Source: Anaerolineales bacterium (GTDB taxonomy: Bacteria; Chloroflexota; Anaerolineae; Anaerolineales; Villigracilaceae). Taken from it: a DNA stretch of 64,000 nt. How positions within the stretch are numbered: the first letter of the stretch is position 1; every line of letters starts with the position of its first letter. The position numbers were made by a program, and so were the translations under genes. Shown here one piece after another: positions 34,401-41,626 of this stretch. Below the pieces are notes generated by a model. That model was not told the DNA's origin, made no database searches, and saw only the letters and a program-made list of their open reading frames with translations. The stretch is taken from the NCBI GenBank assembly GCA_014860745.1, contig JACZJC010000052.1:38537-102536 (forward strand). The letters run 5' to 3'.

Positions 34401-35037
34401 ATTGACTGAAAAGTTTGAGCGTGGTCAACCCTTGCAGGCTGTCGAGGAAGTGCGCGCTGAGCAGGCGCAGGGTTTCATATTGGCGTTTGGTGACCGCCTC
34501 CGCGCCTTTGCCGATGATGATCATGAAGAAGGGAATCAACGGGGCGGTGATGAGGAAGACGAAGCCAGTTAATAAGTCGATGGGGAAGACGAAGAATAAA
34601 ATGGAAAGGGGAACAAGTGCAGTGACAACCAGTTGCGGCAGATATTGGCTGAAATACGCATCCAACGCCTCAATACCTTCGACGGCAGCTGTGGTCAGCT
34701 CGCCAGTGCGTTGTCCGCGCGAGTAGGCGGGACCGAGTTTGAGGATGTGGGCAAAGAGCCGTTCGCGCAGGTCGGTTTTGATTCTGACAGCGACGGCGTT
34801 GGCGGCAACTTCGTTGACCCAGGCTAAAAACGTCCGCCCGCTAATGGCGATGAGGATGAAGAGGAGTGGGGAGGTGACTTGCGCAAGAACTTGCTTTTGG
34901 AGGAAGACTCCGTCAATCACGCTGCTGAGGTTCCACGCCTGCCAGATGGTCAGGAATCCAGCTAAAAGTCCGGAAAGAATCGTTAAGGTCAGGGAGAGAC
35001 GGGAATCGCGGGTGAGAGTCAGAAGTCGGCGATGCAT
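31402..35037 (-). CDS. cydDC: Fused CydD-CydC ABC exporter
   Basis: 1211 residues with two full ABC half-transporters in one chain, CydD-like then CydC-like. Each half has six membrane helices and a nucleotide-binding domain: Walker A GKTGAGKST, signature LSSGQ and DEPTSALD in the first; GPSGAGKST, signature LSGGE and DEPTANLD in the second. CydDC exports thiols (glutathione, cysteine) and is needed to assemble cytochrome bd; it lies directly after cydAB. In most bacteria the halves are separate genes. Several in-frame repeat-derived insertions interrupt the chain (DTRYSILDNRISNIDF; SPVTNHQSPTTNSS; PALSLSKGQ in the linker; SDQLSVTSDQLPITN). Confidence 0.93.
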   Translation of the reverse strand: MHRRLLTLTRDSRLSLTLTILSGLLAGFLTIWQAWNLSSVIDGVFLQKQVLAQVTSPLLFILIAISGRTFLAWVNEVAANAVAVRIKTDLRERLFAHILKLGPAYSRGQRTGELTTAAVEGIEALDAYFSQYLPQLVVTALVPLSILFFVFPIDLLTGFVFLITAPLIPFFMIIIGKGAEAVTKRQYETLRLLSAHFLDSLQGLTTLKLFSQSKGQAKNIAKVSEQYRDTTLSVLRITFLSALALEMLATISTAIVAVEIGFRLLYRNMEFQPALFLLVLAPEFYMPLRALGARFHAGMNGTTAAKRIYEILDTPIVDTRYSILDNRISNIDFSTIKLSNISFTYPNETIPALQNISLKIDKGQHIALVGKTGAGKSTLAHLLLGFIHPTQGSINYQSPVTNHQSPTTNSSFILHHSIAWVPQKPHLFHTTIAENIRLGKADATHDEIVTAAKAARLHDFIESLPEKYETIVGESGARLSSGQAQRLALARAFLKDAPILILDEPTSALDPETESLLEKSTRELMLGRTVITIAHRLNTIFQADTIIVLDEGKIIEQGTHKELLAKNGMYASMVKTYKQVEEPALSLSKGQKSKVKTQTPKTPDLRPSTFDQIVNRQSEIVNNVPFGDQKSILPRLLTFLRGNWHRVALSVLLSSITILASVALMGTSAWLISTAAIAVSVADLGVSTVGTRFFGITRAIFRYLERLVSHDVTFRLLAKLRVWFYEKLEPLAPARLMNFRSGDLLARIIGDVETLENFYVRVVSPPLTAIVVGAFTAIFLASFYPLLAPVFLTFYLSLGLFLPILAQTTSRKSAEQTIALRADLQTRLVDSIQGMADLIAYGRADERLAQIADTANDYGNAQRYMARVTGIHAALGTLFTQLGMWSVLFLTIPQITNGNLAGPMLASLTLLTLASFEAVIPLPLAAQMWNSSREAARRLFEVVDTEPEVSDQLSVTSDQLPITNHQLQITNLSFTYPTQATPALQHVTFNLQPSTSIAIVGPSGAGKSTIANLLLRFWEYEVGEIRLGGESLKALNQDEVRARSGYVSQNTYFFNTSIYENLRFARKKVTREEVEAACKSAQIHNFIMSLPKGYDTLIGEQGLRLSGGERQRLAIARALIKDAPILILDEPTANLDPLTEQQVLETLFAVMKRKTSLLITHRLIGLENVDKILVMNHGQIIERGTHAELSSRDSFYRRLLDLQNRILDHEF
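32055..32192. repeat. ATTGGTAA/ACTGGTCA tandem repeats inside cydDC
   Basis: Degenerate octamers (ATTGGTGA, ATTGGTAA, ACTGGTCA, ACTGGTTA) run from about 32124 to 32192, with GAAGGTTGCAGG units at 32055-32085. They are in frame and encode SDQLSVTSDQLPITNHQLQITN and FNLQPSTS around the start of the second ATPase domain. Confidence 0.7.
33173..33300. repeat. GACGATT / GGTCGAA repeats and the PALSLSKG element in the CydDC linker
   Basis: Contains GATTGACGATTGACG, AAGGTCGAAGGTCGAAGGTCG and TTTGACCTTTGACTTTTGACCC tracts, then TTCGACAGGCTCAGGGCAGG, which reads PALSLSKG on the coding strand. The segment falls in the linker between the two half-transporters. Confidence 0.7.
33790..33860. repeat. GTGATTGGT-type tandem repeats inside the first ATPase domain of cydDC
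   Basis: TGATGAAGGATGAAGGATGAA followed by TGGTGATTGG and TAACTGGTGATTGGTAATTG units; translated as YQSPVTNHQSPTTNSSFILHHS between Walker A and the Q-loop. The insertion lies in a surface loop of the domain. Confidence 0.7.
34034..34095. repeat. TCGAGTA/TCGATATT tandem repeats inside cydDC
   Basis: Three TCGAGTA units and two CGATATT units lie just before the first ATPase domain and encode DTRYSILDNRISNIDF. Different unit sequence from the other tracts, but the same kind of in-frame insertion. Confidence 0.65.
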
Positions 35038-35136
35038 GGGTGAAGTGTCAGGTTTCAGGTATCAAGTGCCAGGTTAAAAATTTGGAAGGTTGAGCAAAGT
35101 ATACCCTCGTCAACCTTCCAGAAATTTGTTGATGTC

Positions 35137-35199
35137 TGTAGGGGCGACCCTTCAATATCTTCAAGATAACTTGATTTGGCTGGGCGGGTCGCCCTTACA
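35137..35199. repeat. 63-bp hairpin element of the TGTAGGGGCGACCC type
   Basis: The arms at 35137-35150 and 35186-35199 are inverted copies over 14 bases with one mismatch (core GGGCGACCC/GGGTCGCCC). Between them is a small palindrome TATCTT-C-AAGATA. It fills the gap between cydB and cydDC. A partial copy lies at 14622-14638. Confidence 0.65.
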
Positions 35200-35205
35200 G
35201 TTGAT

Positions 35206-36231
35206 TTAGTAAACGAGGCTCTTCTTGTCGGTGCTGATGCGCTTGCGGAACTGGTAGTATGACCAGCCCTGGTAGACAAGCACGATGGGGACGAAGATGA
35301 GCGCGATGATGGACATGACGGTCAATGTATATTGCGATGACGAGGCGTTGTAAATGGTCAGCGAGAAGGCGGGGTTGGTGCTGGAGATCATCACGCGCGG
35401 GAACATCAGGGTGAAGAACGCGACCTGCGTCAGCACGATGTGAAGTGCAACGGTAATGAACGCCCACCCTTCCATCTTGCGGTTGATAAAGAAGATGGCA
35501 ACCACGATTGCAACGACGGAGGCAATGGGAGTGAAGCCCGGGTCAATGCCAATCTTGGAGGTGATGTCGGTGGCGATGTAAGTGAAGACTGCCAACAGGA
35601 CGACCACCACAGCCGCAACCACATATAGTTTCTTCGAAAGTTCGCGGGCACGTTCGCGCAGGTCGCCTTCGAGCTTGAGTGTCAGGAAGGTCGCGCCGTA
35701 GAGCAGGAAGACCGTGATCATGGTCAAGCCGCCGAGCAAGCCATAGGGATTAAGGAGGGTAAACAGGTTGCCCGTGTACATCATATTCGCATCGATCGGC
35801 ACGCCGCGCGCCAGGTTCGAAAAAGCCGTGCCAAGCAGGAGAGCGGCAAGGAAGGAGCCGACAGCGATCATCCAATCGAAGGTGTGACGCCATTTTGGGT
35901 TGGAATCCTTCGAGCGGTATTCAAAGGAGATGCCGCGAATGATCAGCCCAACCAGCAGCAGGAAGAGCGCGAGATAAAAGCCGCTGAACATGGTGGCGTA
36001 CCAGTGCGGGAATGCCGCGAACATGGCGCCGCCAGCCGTCAACAACCAGACTTCGTTGCCGTCCCAGGTCGGTCCGACTGTGTTGATGATGGCACGGCGT
36101 TCCTCATCCTTTTTACCAAGGAAGGGCAGTAACATGCCGACGCCGAAATCGAAACCTTCTAGGAAAAAGAATCCGATCCAAAGGACGGCGATCAAAATGA
36201 ACCAGAGTGTTTGCAGAAATTCGTAAGACAT
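35206..36231 (-). CDS. cydB: Cytochrome bd oxidase subunit II
   Basis: 341 residues from the ATG at 36231, with AGGAG upstream and 10 bases after the cydA stop; the longer frame adds a non-conserved arm. It starts with LQTLWFILIAVLWIGFFFLEGFDFGVGML and continues GPTWDGNEVWLLTAGGAMFAAFP, both standard CydB signatures, and has about eight to nine membrane helices. CydB supports CydA and carries no haem ligand of its own in most types. Middle gene of rrf2-cydA-cydB-cydDC. Confidence 0.95.
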   Translation of the reverse strand: MSYEFLQTLWFILIAVLWIGFFFLEGFDFGVGMLLPFLGKKDEERRAIINTVGPTWDGNEVWLLTAGGAMFAAFPHWYATMFSGFYLALFLLLVGLIIRGISFEYRSKDSNPKWRHTFDWMIAVGSFLAALLLGTAFSNLARGVPIDANMMYTGNLFTLLNPYGLLGGLTMITVFLLYGATFLTLKLEGDLRERARELSKKLYVVAAVVVVLLAVFTYIATDITSKIGIDPGFTPIASVVAIVVAIFFINRKMEGWAFITVALHIVLTQVAFFTLMFPRVMISSTNPAFSLTIYNASSSQYTLTVMSIIALIFVPIVLVYQGWSYYQFRKRISTDKKSLVY

Positions 36232-36241
36232 GGTGTTTCTC

Positions 36242-37642
36242 CTAATCGTCCGCGCCGACGGCGGCAGTGACAACGTCCACCGATTCGTGCATGGCGGCGT
36301 CGGGCCCGGCAATGGCGTATTTTTTCATCAGGTAGAACATGGCGGCGGCAAGCGCACCGTATACAGCTGTGTATCCGATTAACGAGATGAGCAGGTCAAC
36401 GGTGGTGAGGTTGGGCGAAACTGCATCCTCCACCTTGAGCAAGCCCTGCACGATCCACGGCTGGCGCCCCATTTCGGTCAGGATCCAGCCGCTTGAATTC
36501 GCAATGTACGGCAGGACGATGACCCATGGAACCCACTTCATCCACTTTGCGTTTTCGTATTTTCCGCGCGTGGCAAGCAGGAACAGGAAAGCAAACAACA
36601 TCATCGCAAGACCGATAGTCATCATGAAGCGGAAGGTCCAATAGGTGACGACCATCAGCGGGATGTAATCCCCGGGACCGTACGACGCTTCGTACTCTGC
36701 CTGGATATCATACACGCCTCGAACTTCGCACTCGAAGTTGTTACACGCCAAAAAGCTTAAGACTCCGGGGATGCCGATCTGACTCGTGCGGAACGACCAG
36801 ACTTCCTGTTTGCCGGTCAAATCACCGATGGTAAGGATCGAGAAATCCGCAGGCGCGGATGTTTCCCAGTGCGCCTCGATGGCGGAAAATTTCATCGGTT
36901 GCGTCTCGAACATGAACTGTCCATTGGTGTGACCGCCGAAGAAAACCAGTGTGCTGGAGATCAAGCCGACGATGGTGGCGGTCAGGAAGGAGCGCTTGAA
37001 CAGGTCCACGTTCTGCTTGCGGGCGATGTGATACGCGCTGATCCCGATGACGAAGAAACTGGCGGTGGCAAGCCCGGCGGCGACAGTGTGCCAGAAGAAC
37101 AGCCAGCCTTTGGGATTTGAGATGAGCGCGAAGAAATCCACCAGTTCCGCGCGCCCATTAACTTCATTGATGATATAGCCAACGGGATGCTGCATCCAGC
37201 CGTTGGCAAGCAAAATCCAAAGGGCAGATAAATTCGATCCGATGGCAACCAGCCAGATGGAAGCGAGATGCGCCTTCTCGGGAATCTTCCCTTCGCCAAA
37301 GATCCACACGCCGAGGAAGGTTGATTCGAGGAAGAATGCCATTAGGGCTTCAATGGCAAGCGGCGCGCCGAAAATGTCGCCGACATAGCGGGAATATTCC
37401 GACCAGTTCATGCCGAACTGGAATTCCTGCACGATGCCGGTTACGACGCCTATGGCAAAGTTGATGAGGAAGAGCTTGCCCCAGAACTTCGCCGACTTGT
37501 GATAGGTTTCATCCCTGGTCTGGTAGTAGCGCGTTTGGAAATACACCACGAACCAGGAAAGCCCCAACGTGAGTGGGACAAAGAGGAAGTGGTAAACGGT
37601 TGTGAGACCAAATTGCCACCTTGAGAGGGTGATTGGATCCAT
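36242..37642 (-). CDS. cydA: Cytochrome bd oxidase subunit I
   Basis: 466 residues. The haem b595 ligand is His18 in TTVYHFLFVPLTLGLSW; the haem b558 ligands are the His in FFWHTVAAG and the Met in LTEMGRQPW. The periplasmic Q-loop is short, about as in Gram-positive-type oxidases rather than the long E. coli form. Oxidises menaquinol and reduces oxygen at high affinity, and gives tolerance to nitric oxide and sulfide. GGAGA lies before the ATG. It is the first structural gene after the rrf2 regulator on the minus strand. Confidence 0.96.
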   Translation of the reverse strand: MDPITLSRWQFGLTTVYHFLFVPLTLGLSWFVVYFQTRYYQTRDETYHKSAKFWGKLFLINFAIGVVTGIVQEFQFGMNWSEYSRYVGDIFGAPLAIEALMAFFLESTFLGVWIFGEGKIPEKAHLASIWLVAIGSNLSALWILLANGWMQHPVGYIINEVNGRAELVDFFALISNPKGWLFFWHTVAAGLATASFFVIGISAYHIARKQNVDLFKRSFLTATIVGLISSTLVFFGGHTNGQFMFETQPMKFSAIEAHWETSAPADFSILTIGDLTGKQEVWSFRTSQIGIPGVLSFLACNNFECEVRGVYDIQAEYEASYGPGDYIPLMVVTYWTFRFMMTIGLAMMLFAFLFLLATRGKYENAKWMKWVPWVIVLPYIANSSGWILTEMGRQPWIVQGLLKVEDAVSPNLTTVDLLISLIGYTAVYGALAAAMFYLMKKYAIAGPDAAMHESVDVVTAAVGADD

Positions 37643-37686
37643 GATTTTGTTCTCCGAAATTATGGTTTTTTAATTACAGTAGGTGA

Positions 37687-37766
37687 CAAGCCTACAGGCT
37701 TGGACTACTTGTGAAATAAGGAACTTTCTTGTGTTCACAGATTATAACCCTGGAGGTCACAGGGTT
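37687..37766. other. Two hairpins between rrf2 and cydA
   Basis: CAAGCC-TACA-GGCTTG at about 37687-37702 and AACCCTG-N7-CAGGGTT at 37746-37766 lie in the 157-base gap. They may mark processing or attenuation between the regulator and cydA, or operators. No T-tract follows either. Confidence 0.4.
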
Positions 37767-37799
37767 AGCGAGAAATACCTCAAGGTCGGCAGATGCAAT

Positions 37800-38270
37800 T
37801 TATACAGGAATAACTATGGATGGAGAGGGCACAGGCGGTGTAGTCAGGGCCAGTTCAATCCTCGAAGCATCCTCCACTAGGCTGTGAAAAGTGATGCGGC
37901 TCATTTCGTCGCGAAGCAAATTCTTTAACCGCACCCACTGGCAGTGGACCGGGCATTTCCTTTCAAACGGACATTCGCCAGGTTTGAGAACGCAATCGGA
38001 GAGATAGAGTTCGCCCTCAAAATGTTCGACCACTTGAAGCATCGTTATTTCGTGTGGGTCGTGTGCAAGAGAGATGCCGCCGTCGCGTCCAGCCTGGGTT
38101 TCGATAAAACCACCGCCCGCCAATTCAGCGACAATGCGCTGGAGAAACGCCGGGGGAATGAGCATTTCACGCCCAATCTCAAAGGTAGGCAGGCGCATCC
38201 CCTTTGGTTTTTTGGAGAGAGCCAGTATGACTCTGACTGCGTAATCGGTTTGGCGGTTGATTTTTAGCAT
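37800..38270 (-). CDS. Rrf2-family regulator with a cysteine cluster, upstream of cydAB
   Basis: 156 residues. The winged helix (about 5-60) begins LKINRQTDYAVRVILALSKK, the Rrf2 hallmark, with EIGREMLIPPAFLQRIVAEL as the recognition segment and GRDGGISLA as the wing. A cluster C-x7-C-x5-C-x3-C (CVLKPGECPFERKCPVHC, about 92-109) follows, in the position where NsrR, RsrR and IscR bind an Fe-S cluster. An NO- or redox-sensing role controlling the adjacent cytochrome bd genes is the natural inference. It lies 157 bases upstream of cydA on the same strand. Confidence 0.88.
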   Translation of the reverse strand: MLKINRQTDYAVRVILALSKKPKGMRLPTFEIGREMLIPPAFLQRIVAELAGGGFIETQAGRDGGISLAHDPHEITMLQVVEHFEGELYLSDCVLKPGECPFERKCPVHCQWVRLKNLLRDEMSRITFHSLVEDASRIELALTTPPVPSPSIVIPV

Positions 38271-38336
38271 CGGGTTAATGTTGACATTCGGAGTAAACGT
38301 TTAAGGATATTGTAAGAATATGTGCCTTTTTTGACA

Positions 38337-38352
38337 TGTGTTGTAAATCACA
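38337..38352. promoter_or_regulatory. Near-consensus Crp-type site between rrf2 and lgt
   Basis: TGTGT-TGTAAA-TCACA differs from TGTGA-N6-TCACA at one base. It lies 67 bases before the rrf2 start and 125 before lgt, in an AT-rich divergent promoter region. If real, it links cytochrome bd expression to the same regulator as nrfHA. Confidence 0.4.
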
Positions 38353-38476
38353 TCATGAAGTGACATATATCTTTTATTTATGACAAGATTTGCGATATAC
38401 ATTACAATTTTTATCGAAATAACTTTGCTCTGCGAGATGGGATATAATCTCAAAAAAAAATAACTCAGAGGTTTTC

Positions 38477-39553
38477 ATGATAGATCCTGTAATTTTTTCG
38501 TTCAAATTGTTTAATTGGGAGATCGTCCTGCGCTGGTACGGTGTGCTGGTGATGTTGGGCGCGGTGGTCGGTGCGTTTTGGGCTGAAAGAGAGATTCGGC
38601 GGCGCGGTGAGAACGGCGAAACCATTTGGGATGCGATGATCTGGGTCCTGCCGATTGGCATCCTTGGTGCACGGTTGTGGTATGTGGTCAACAATATTTT
38701 TGCCGGAGGCACTTATTACCTCGACAACCCAATCAAGATTCTCTTTGTTTGGGAAGGCGGCTTGCATTTCTTTGGCGGCCTATTGTTCGGCGGGGTCGCA
38801 TTGTTCTATTTCCTGAAGCAAAATGGAATGGATGTGTGGCTCTTCCTCGATGCCCTTGCGCCGGCCACTCTGCTCGGGCAGGCGCTTGCCCGCCCGGCGA
38901 ATTTTATCAATCAGGAATTGTACGGCCAGCCGACTCAATTGCTGTGGGGGATTCCAATCGATGCCAGCCATCGCCTCGCTCAATTCTCAGACCTGAGCCG
39001 GTTCCCAGTCGAAAGCACACGCTTCCACCCGACCTTTGCCTACGAAATGATTCTGAATCTCCTCATCGTTCTTCTTTTATGGTGGCTCTCCCGCCGCTAT
39101 GAGGAAGAATTGAAACCGGGCGCGTTGTTCAGCGCGTGGCTGCTGCTCGCGGGTCTTTCCCGCACCTTCATTGAATTCTTCCGCCCCGATCAGGCATTGA
39201 TCGGTGACACCTTCATTACTTACACGATGGCGGTTTCCTTTGGCATGGCGGTTGTGGGCGCTGTCATGCTGCTCGCCCGCTTTGGGAAAATACAGCTTGC
39301 CATGGCCGAAGGCTGGGAGGATGAGTATCAGGTCAAAAAGGTGGAGCCGAAACCCCGTCGTCCGCGCGTCAGGCCCTATGCGGAGGATGTGTCGGATATG
39401 GATAATGCCCTGGCAGTTTCTGCACCTGTAAAAAGAAAGGTCGCGACAAAGGCAAAGACAGCCGCAAAGAAATCTGCCTCAAGATCTGCCGTGAAAGGCA
39501 AGAAGGTGCCTCCTGCCAAAAAACCTGCGCCGAAACGCAGGGTTGGAAAATAG
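38477..39553 (+). CDS. lgt: Prolipoprotein diacylglyceryl transferase with a Lys/Ala-rich tail
   Basis: 358 residues. Seven membrane helices with Lgt marks: LRWYGVLVMLGAVVGAFW, the catalytic-region motif ARPANFINQELYGQPT (about 137-152) and the late RPDQ near 237. It transfers diacylglycerol from phosphatidylglycerol to the lipobox cysteine; the window has several lipoproteins that need it. Unusually the last 50 residues are a charged, repeat-like tail of Lys, Ala, Pro and Ser (AKTAAKKSAS, PAKKPAPKRR), like histone H1 or AlgP tails, which Lgt normally lacks. GAGG precedes the ATG; TATAAT lies at 38443-38448. Confidence 0.93.
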   Translation: MIDPVIFSFKLFNWEIVLRWYGVLVMLGAVVGAFWAEREIRRRGENGETIWDAMIWVLPIGILGARLWYVVNNIFAGGTYYLDNPIKILFVWEGGLHFFGGLLFGGVALFYFLKQNGMDVWLFLDALAPATLLGQALARPANFINQELYGQPTQLLWGIPIDASHRLAQFSDLSRFPVESTRFHPTFAYEMILNLLIVLLLWWLSRRYEEELKPGALFSAWLLLAGLSRTFIEFFRPDQALIGDTFITYTMAVSFGMAVVGAVMLLARFGKIQLAMAEGWEDEYQVKKVEPKPRRPRVRPYAEDVSDMDNALAVSAPVKRKVATKAKTAAKKSASRSAVKGKKVPPAKKPAPKRRVGK

Positions 39554-39600
39554 CGAATCAAAAAGAGCGCGCCGTGAGGCGCGCTCTTTTTGATTCGCTA
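39551..39600. terminator. Long perfect inverted repeat ending lgt and the sulfotransferase gene
   Basis: A perfect 23-bp stem (39551-39573 with 39578-39600) and a GTGA loop. Each end carries A5 or T5, so it terminates both converging genes; it starts on the lgt stop codon itself. Confidence 0.9.
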
Positions 39601-40788
39601 TTACATATCCAGTTCGATGCTTTTTACGGGGACCAGGTCTTCGCGGGTTTCAAAGTTAAACCTTTCGAAAATATCGGCATAGATCCTCATGATCTGTTCG
39701 CGGGTGAAGCCCATTTTTTCCAGCGAGTAGGAATGGTCGCTTTTGAAGGCAAGCGTTTCCTTTACCGCCTGGTCGATGATGACAGGCAGGCCGGGTTTAT
39801 CGGGATACCCAAATTGTTCATAGAACGCGCGGATGACCGACTCCGGGCGTTGGATCAGGTCATCGTATTTCATGATCAAGTGTCGGGGAGAGGGATGCGC
39901 ATCCAAATAAGCCAGCGGATGCCGGTACCAGTGCTGGGTCATTTCGAGGATTTCTTCGATGTAATGATATCCATCGCCGGGGTCGGTGAACTGGCGGCGG
40001 GCGTAGTTGATCCATGAGATGGTGGAAGGCAGCATATCCAGCGGATTGCGGGCGAGATAGAGGATGCGGGCATCGGGGAAGAACTCGGTCAGCGTTGCGA
40101 TTTTTGGGCTGAACGCGGGGTTCTTGGCCACGAAATATTTTTTACCGGATGCATACAGGTGCCTTTGCAGCATGGAGCGGTAAAACGTCATGATGCGTTT
40201 CTTGTGTTCCGGTGGAAGCGCTTCATCGAAATGCTGGTAGTCCGGCATTTCATCCATGAACGGAAACAGGAAGGTGACGAAGTAGCCGTCCCAAATATGC
40301 AGGTGGATGTTCTCATCCTCTTCAGGTTGGAAAAATGAAATAGGATGGATCTTTATGGTGCCGAGGGTGCGGCGGTCGAAGGCGTAGAGCGCGCGGTGAA
40401 GCGTATTATTAAAATAATTTTTATCCAGCCGCGAGACGAATTGTGTGATCTTCTTTTGCGTCACTGAGGGTGTCAGGTAAATATCCCATGTGGTCAGGCT
40501 GGTAAAAGTTTCCGAGTCGCGCGAAAGCAGGCGGTGTAAAAAGGTCGAACCGCTGCGCAAATTGCCGAGGATGAACAACGGCTTTTCAATGGGATGATTT
40601 TTGTATTCGGGGAAGAGGATGTCATCCAGCCAGAAGCAAAACCAATGGATGAGCATACCGGCGGGCCAGATGAGATAAAATAATGCTAGGAAGAAAAAAC
40701 GTTTACGGGTGAGGCGGGCAGTTGTATTTTTTGATTTGAAAAACGAGCGATAGAAAGTGCGCCAAAACAGGCGGAAGTTATATCTCAT
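39601..40788 (-). CDS. Sulfotransferase-family protein
   Basis: 395 residues. The 5'-phosphosulfate loop LGNLRSGSTFLHRLL (about 73-87) opens the PAPS-binding P-loop fold; the 3'-phosphate-binding region is around ILYLARNPLDMLPSTISW (about 243-260). An N-terminal hydrophobic stretch (FFFLALFYLIWPAGMLIHWFCFWLD) suggests membrane association. Such enzymes put sulfate on lipids or glycans. The acceptor is unknown. It stands alone, facing lgt. No PAPS-synthesis gene is in the window. Confidence 0.82.
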   Translation of the reverse strand: MRYNFRLFWRTFYRSFFKSKNTTARLTRKRFFFLALFYLIWPAGMLIHWFCFWLDDILFPEYKNHPIEKPLFILGNLRSGSTFLHRLLSRDSETFTSLTTWDIYLTPSVTQKKITQFVSRLDKNYFNNTLHRALYAFDRRTLGTIKIHPISFFQPEEDENIHLHIWDGYFVTFLFPFMDEMPDYQHFDEALPPEHKKRIMTFYRSMLQRHLYASGKKYFVAKNPAFSPKIATLTEFFPDARILYLARNPLDMLPSTISWINYARRQFTDPGDGYHYIEEILEMTQHWYRHPLAYLDAHPSPRHLIMKYDDLIQRPESVIRAFYEQFGYPDKPGLPVIIDQAVKETLAFKSDHSYSLEKMGFTREQIMRIYADIFERFNFETREDLVPVKSIELDM

Positions 40789-40981
40789 TCAGGGCGGGAT
40801 CCTTGCATATCGATTTCCTTCCGATATTCTATCAGCAAATGTAATTTTGTGATTAACGCTTTGTGAAGTTGTTTTGACATTAAAAACGCCTCCACCCGGC
40901 CTGGAAACTGGCCCGGTTTTCTGAATCATCTGCCTTGGGAGTAAAATTCCATTTTCAATCCGAAACATCCTTGGAGGTACT

Positions 40982-41626
40982 ATGAGCGACGATTTGTTGA
41001 CCTATCCGGCGGCACAGGAATATCTTGCCACCCTGGTTCCCCAACGGGAAAAGGAATTACAAAAGATGGAAGCATATGCCGGGAAAATGAACTTTCCCAT
41101 TATCGGTCCCGTTTGCGGTTATTACTGTTACCAGCTGGCGCGGATGATCAAGGCAAAGTCCATTTTCGAGCTGGGTTCAGGGTTTGGATATTCCACGGCG
41201 TGGTTCGCCAAAGCTGTGAGGGAGAACGGAGGCGGCGTGGTACATCACACCGTCTGGGATGAGAAATTATCTGATAGAGCGCGAAGGCATTTGACTCGGT
41301 TGGGAAGCGATGACCTCGTCCGCTACCATTTGTCGGAGGCGGTTGAGGCGCTCGGCAAAACGGATGGCCCGTTCGACATCATCTTCAACGACATCGACAA
41401 GGAAGCCTACCCCGCATCCCTGCCCGTTATCAAGGAAAAATTACGCAGCGGCGGATTACTCATCATCGACAATATGCTCTGGCATGGCCGCATCTTTGAT
41501 AAGAATGATAAATCCCCAGCAACAAAAGGCGTGCACGAATTTACCAAACAAATCACATCCGATGGCGATTGGATCGTCTCGCTCACGCCCATGCGCGATG
41601 GGATGATCGTAGCGTATAAAAAATAA
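40982..41626 (+). CDS. SAM-dependent O-methyltransferase (caffeoyl-CoA OMT type)
   Basis: 214 residues. The Rossmann-like fold shows motif I SIFELGSGFGYST (about 60-72), the acidic IIFNDIDKEAYPASL (about 133-147) that supplies metal and SAM contacts, and LLIIDNMLWHGRI. GGAGGT lies four bases before the ATG. This group methylates small catechol-like or other hydroxyl substrates; the actual substrate is unknown. Its stop shares a base with the next start (TAATG), so it is translationally coupled to the C-S lyase gene. Confidence 0.85.
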   Translation: MSDDLLTYPAAQEYLATLVPQREKELQKMEAYAGKMNFPIIGPVCGYYCYQLARMIKAKSIFELGSGFGYSTAWFAKAVRENGGGVVHHTVWDEKLSDRARRHLTRLGSDDLVRYHLSEAVEALGKTDGPFDIIFNDIDKEAYPASLPVIKEKLRSGGLLIIDNMLWHGRIFDKNDKSPATKGVHEFTKQITSDGDWIVSLTPMRDGMIVAYKK

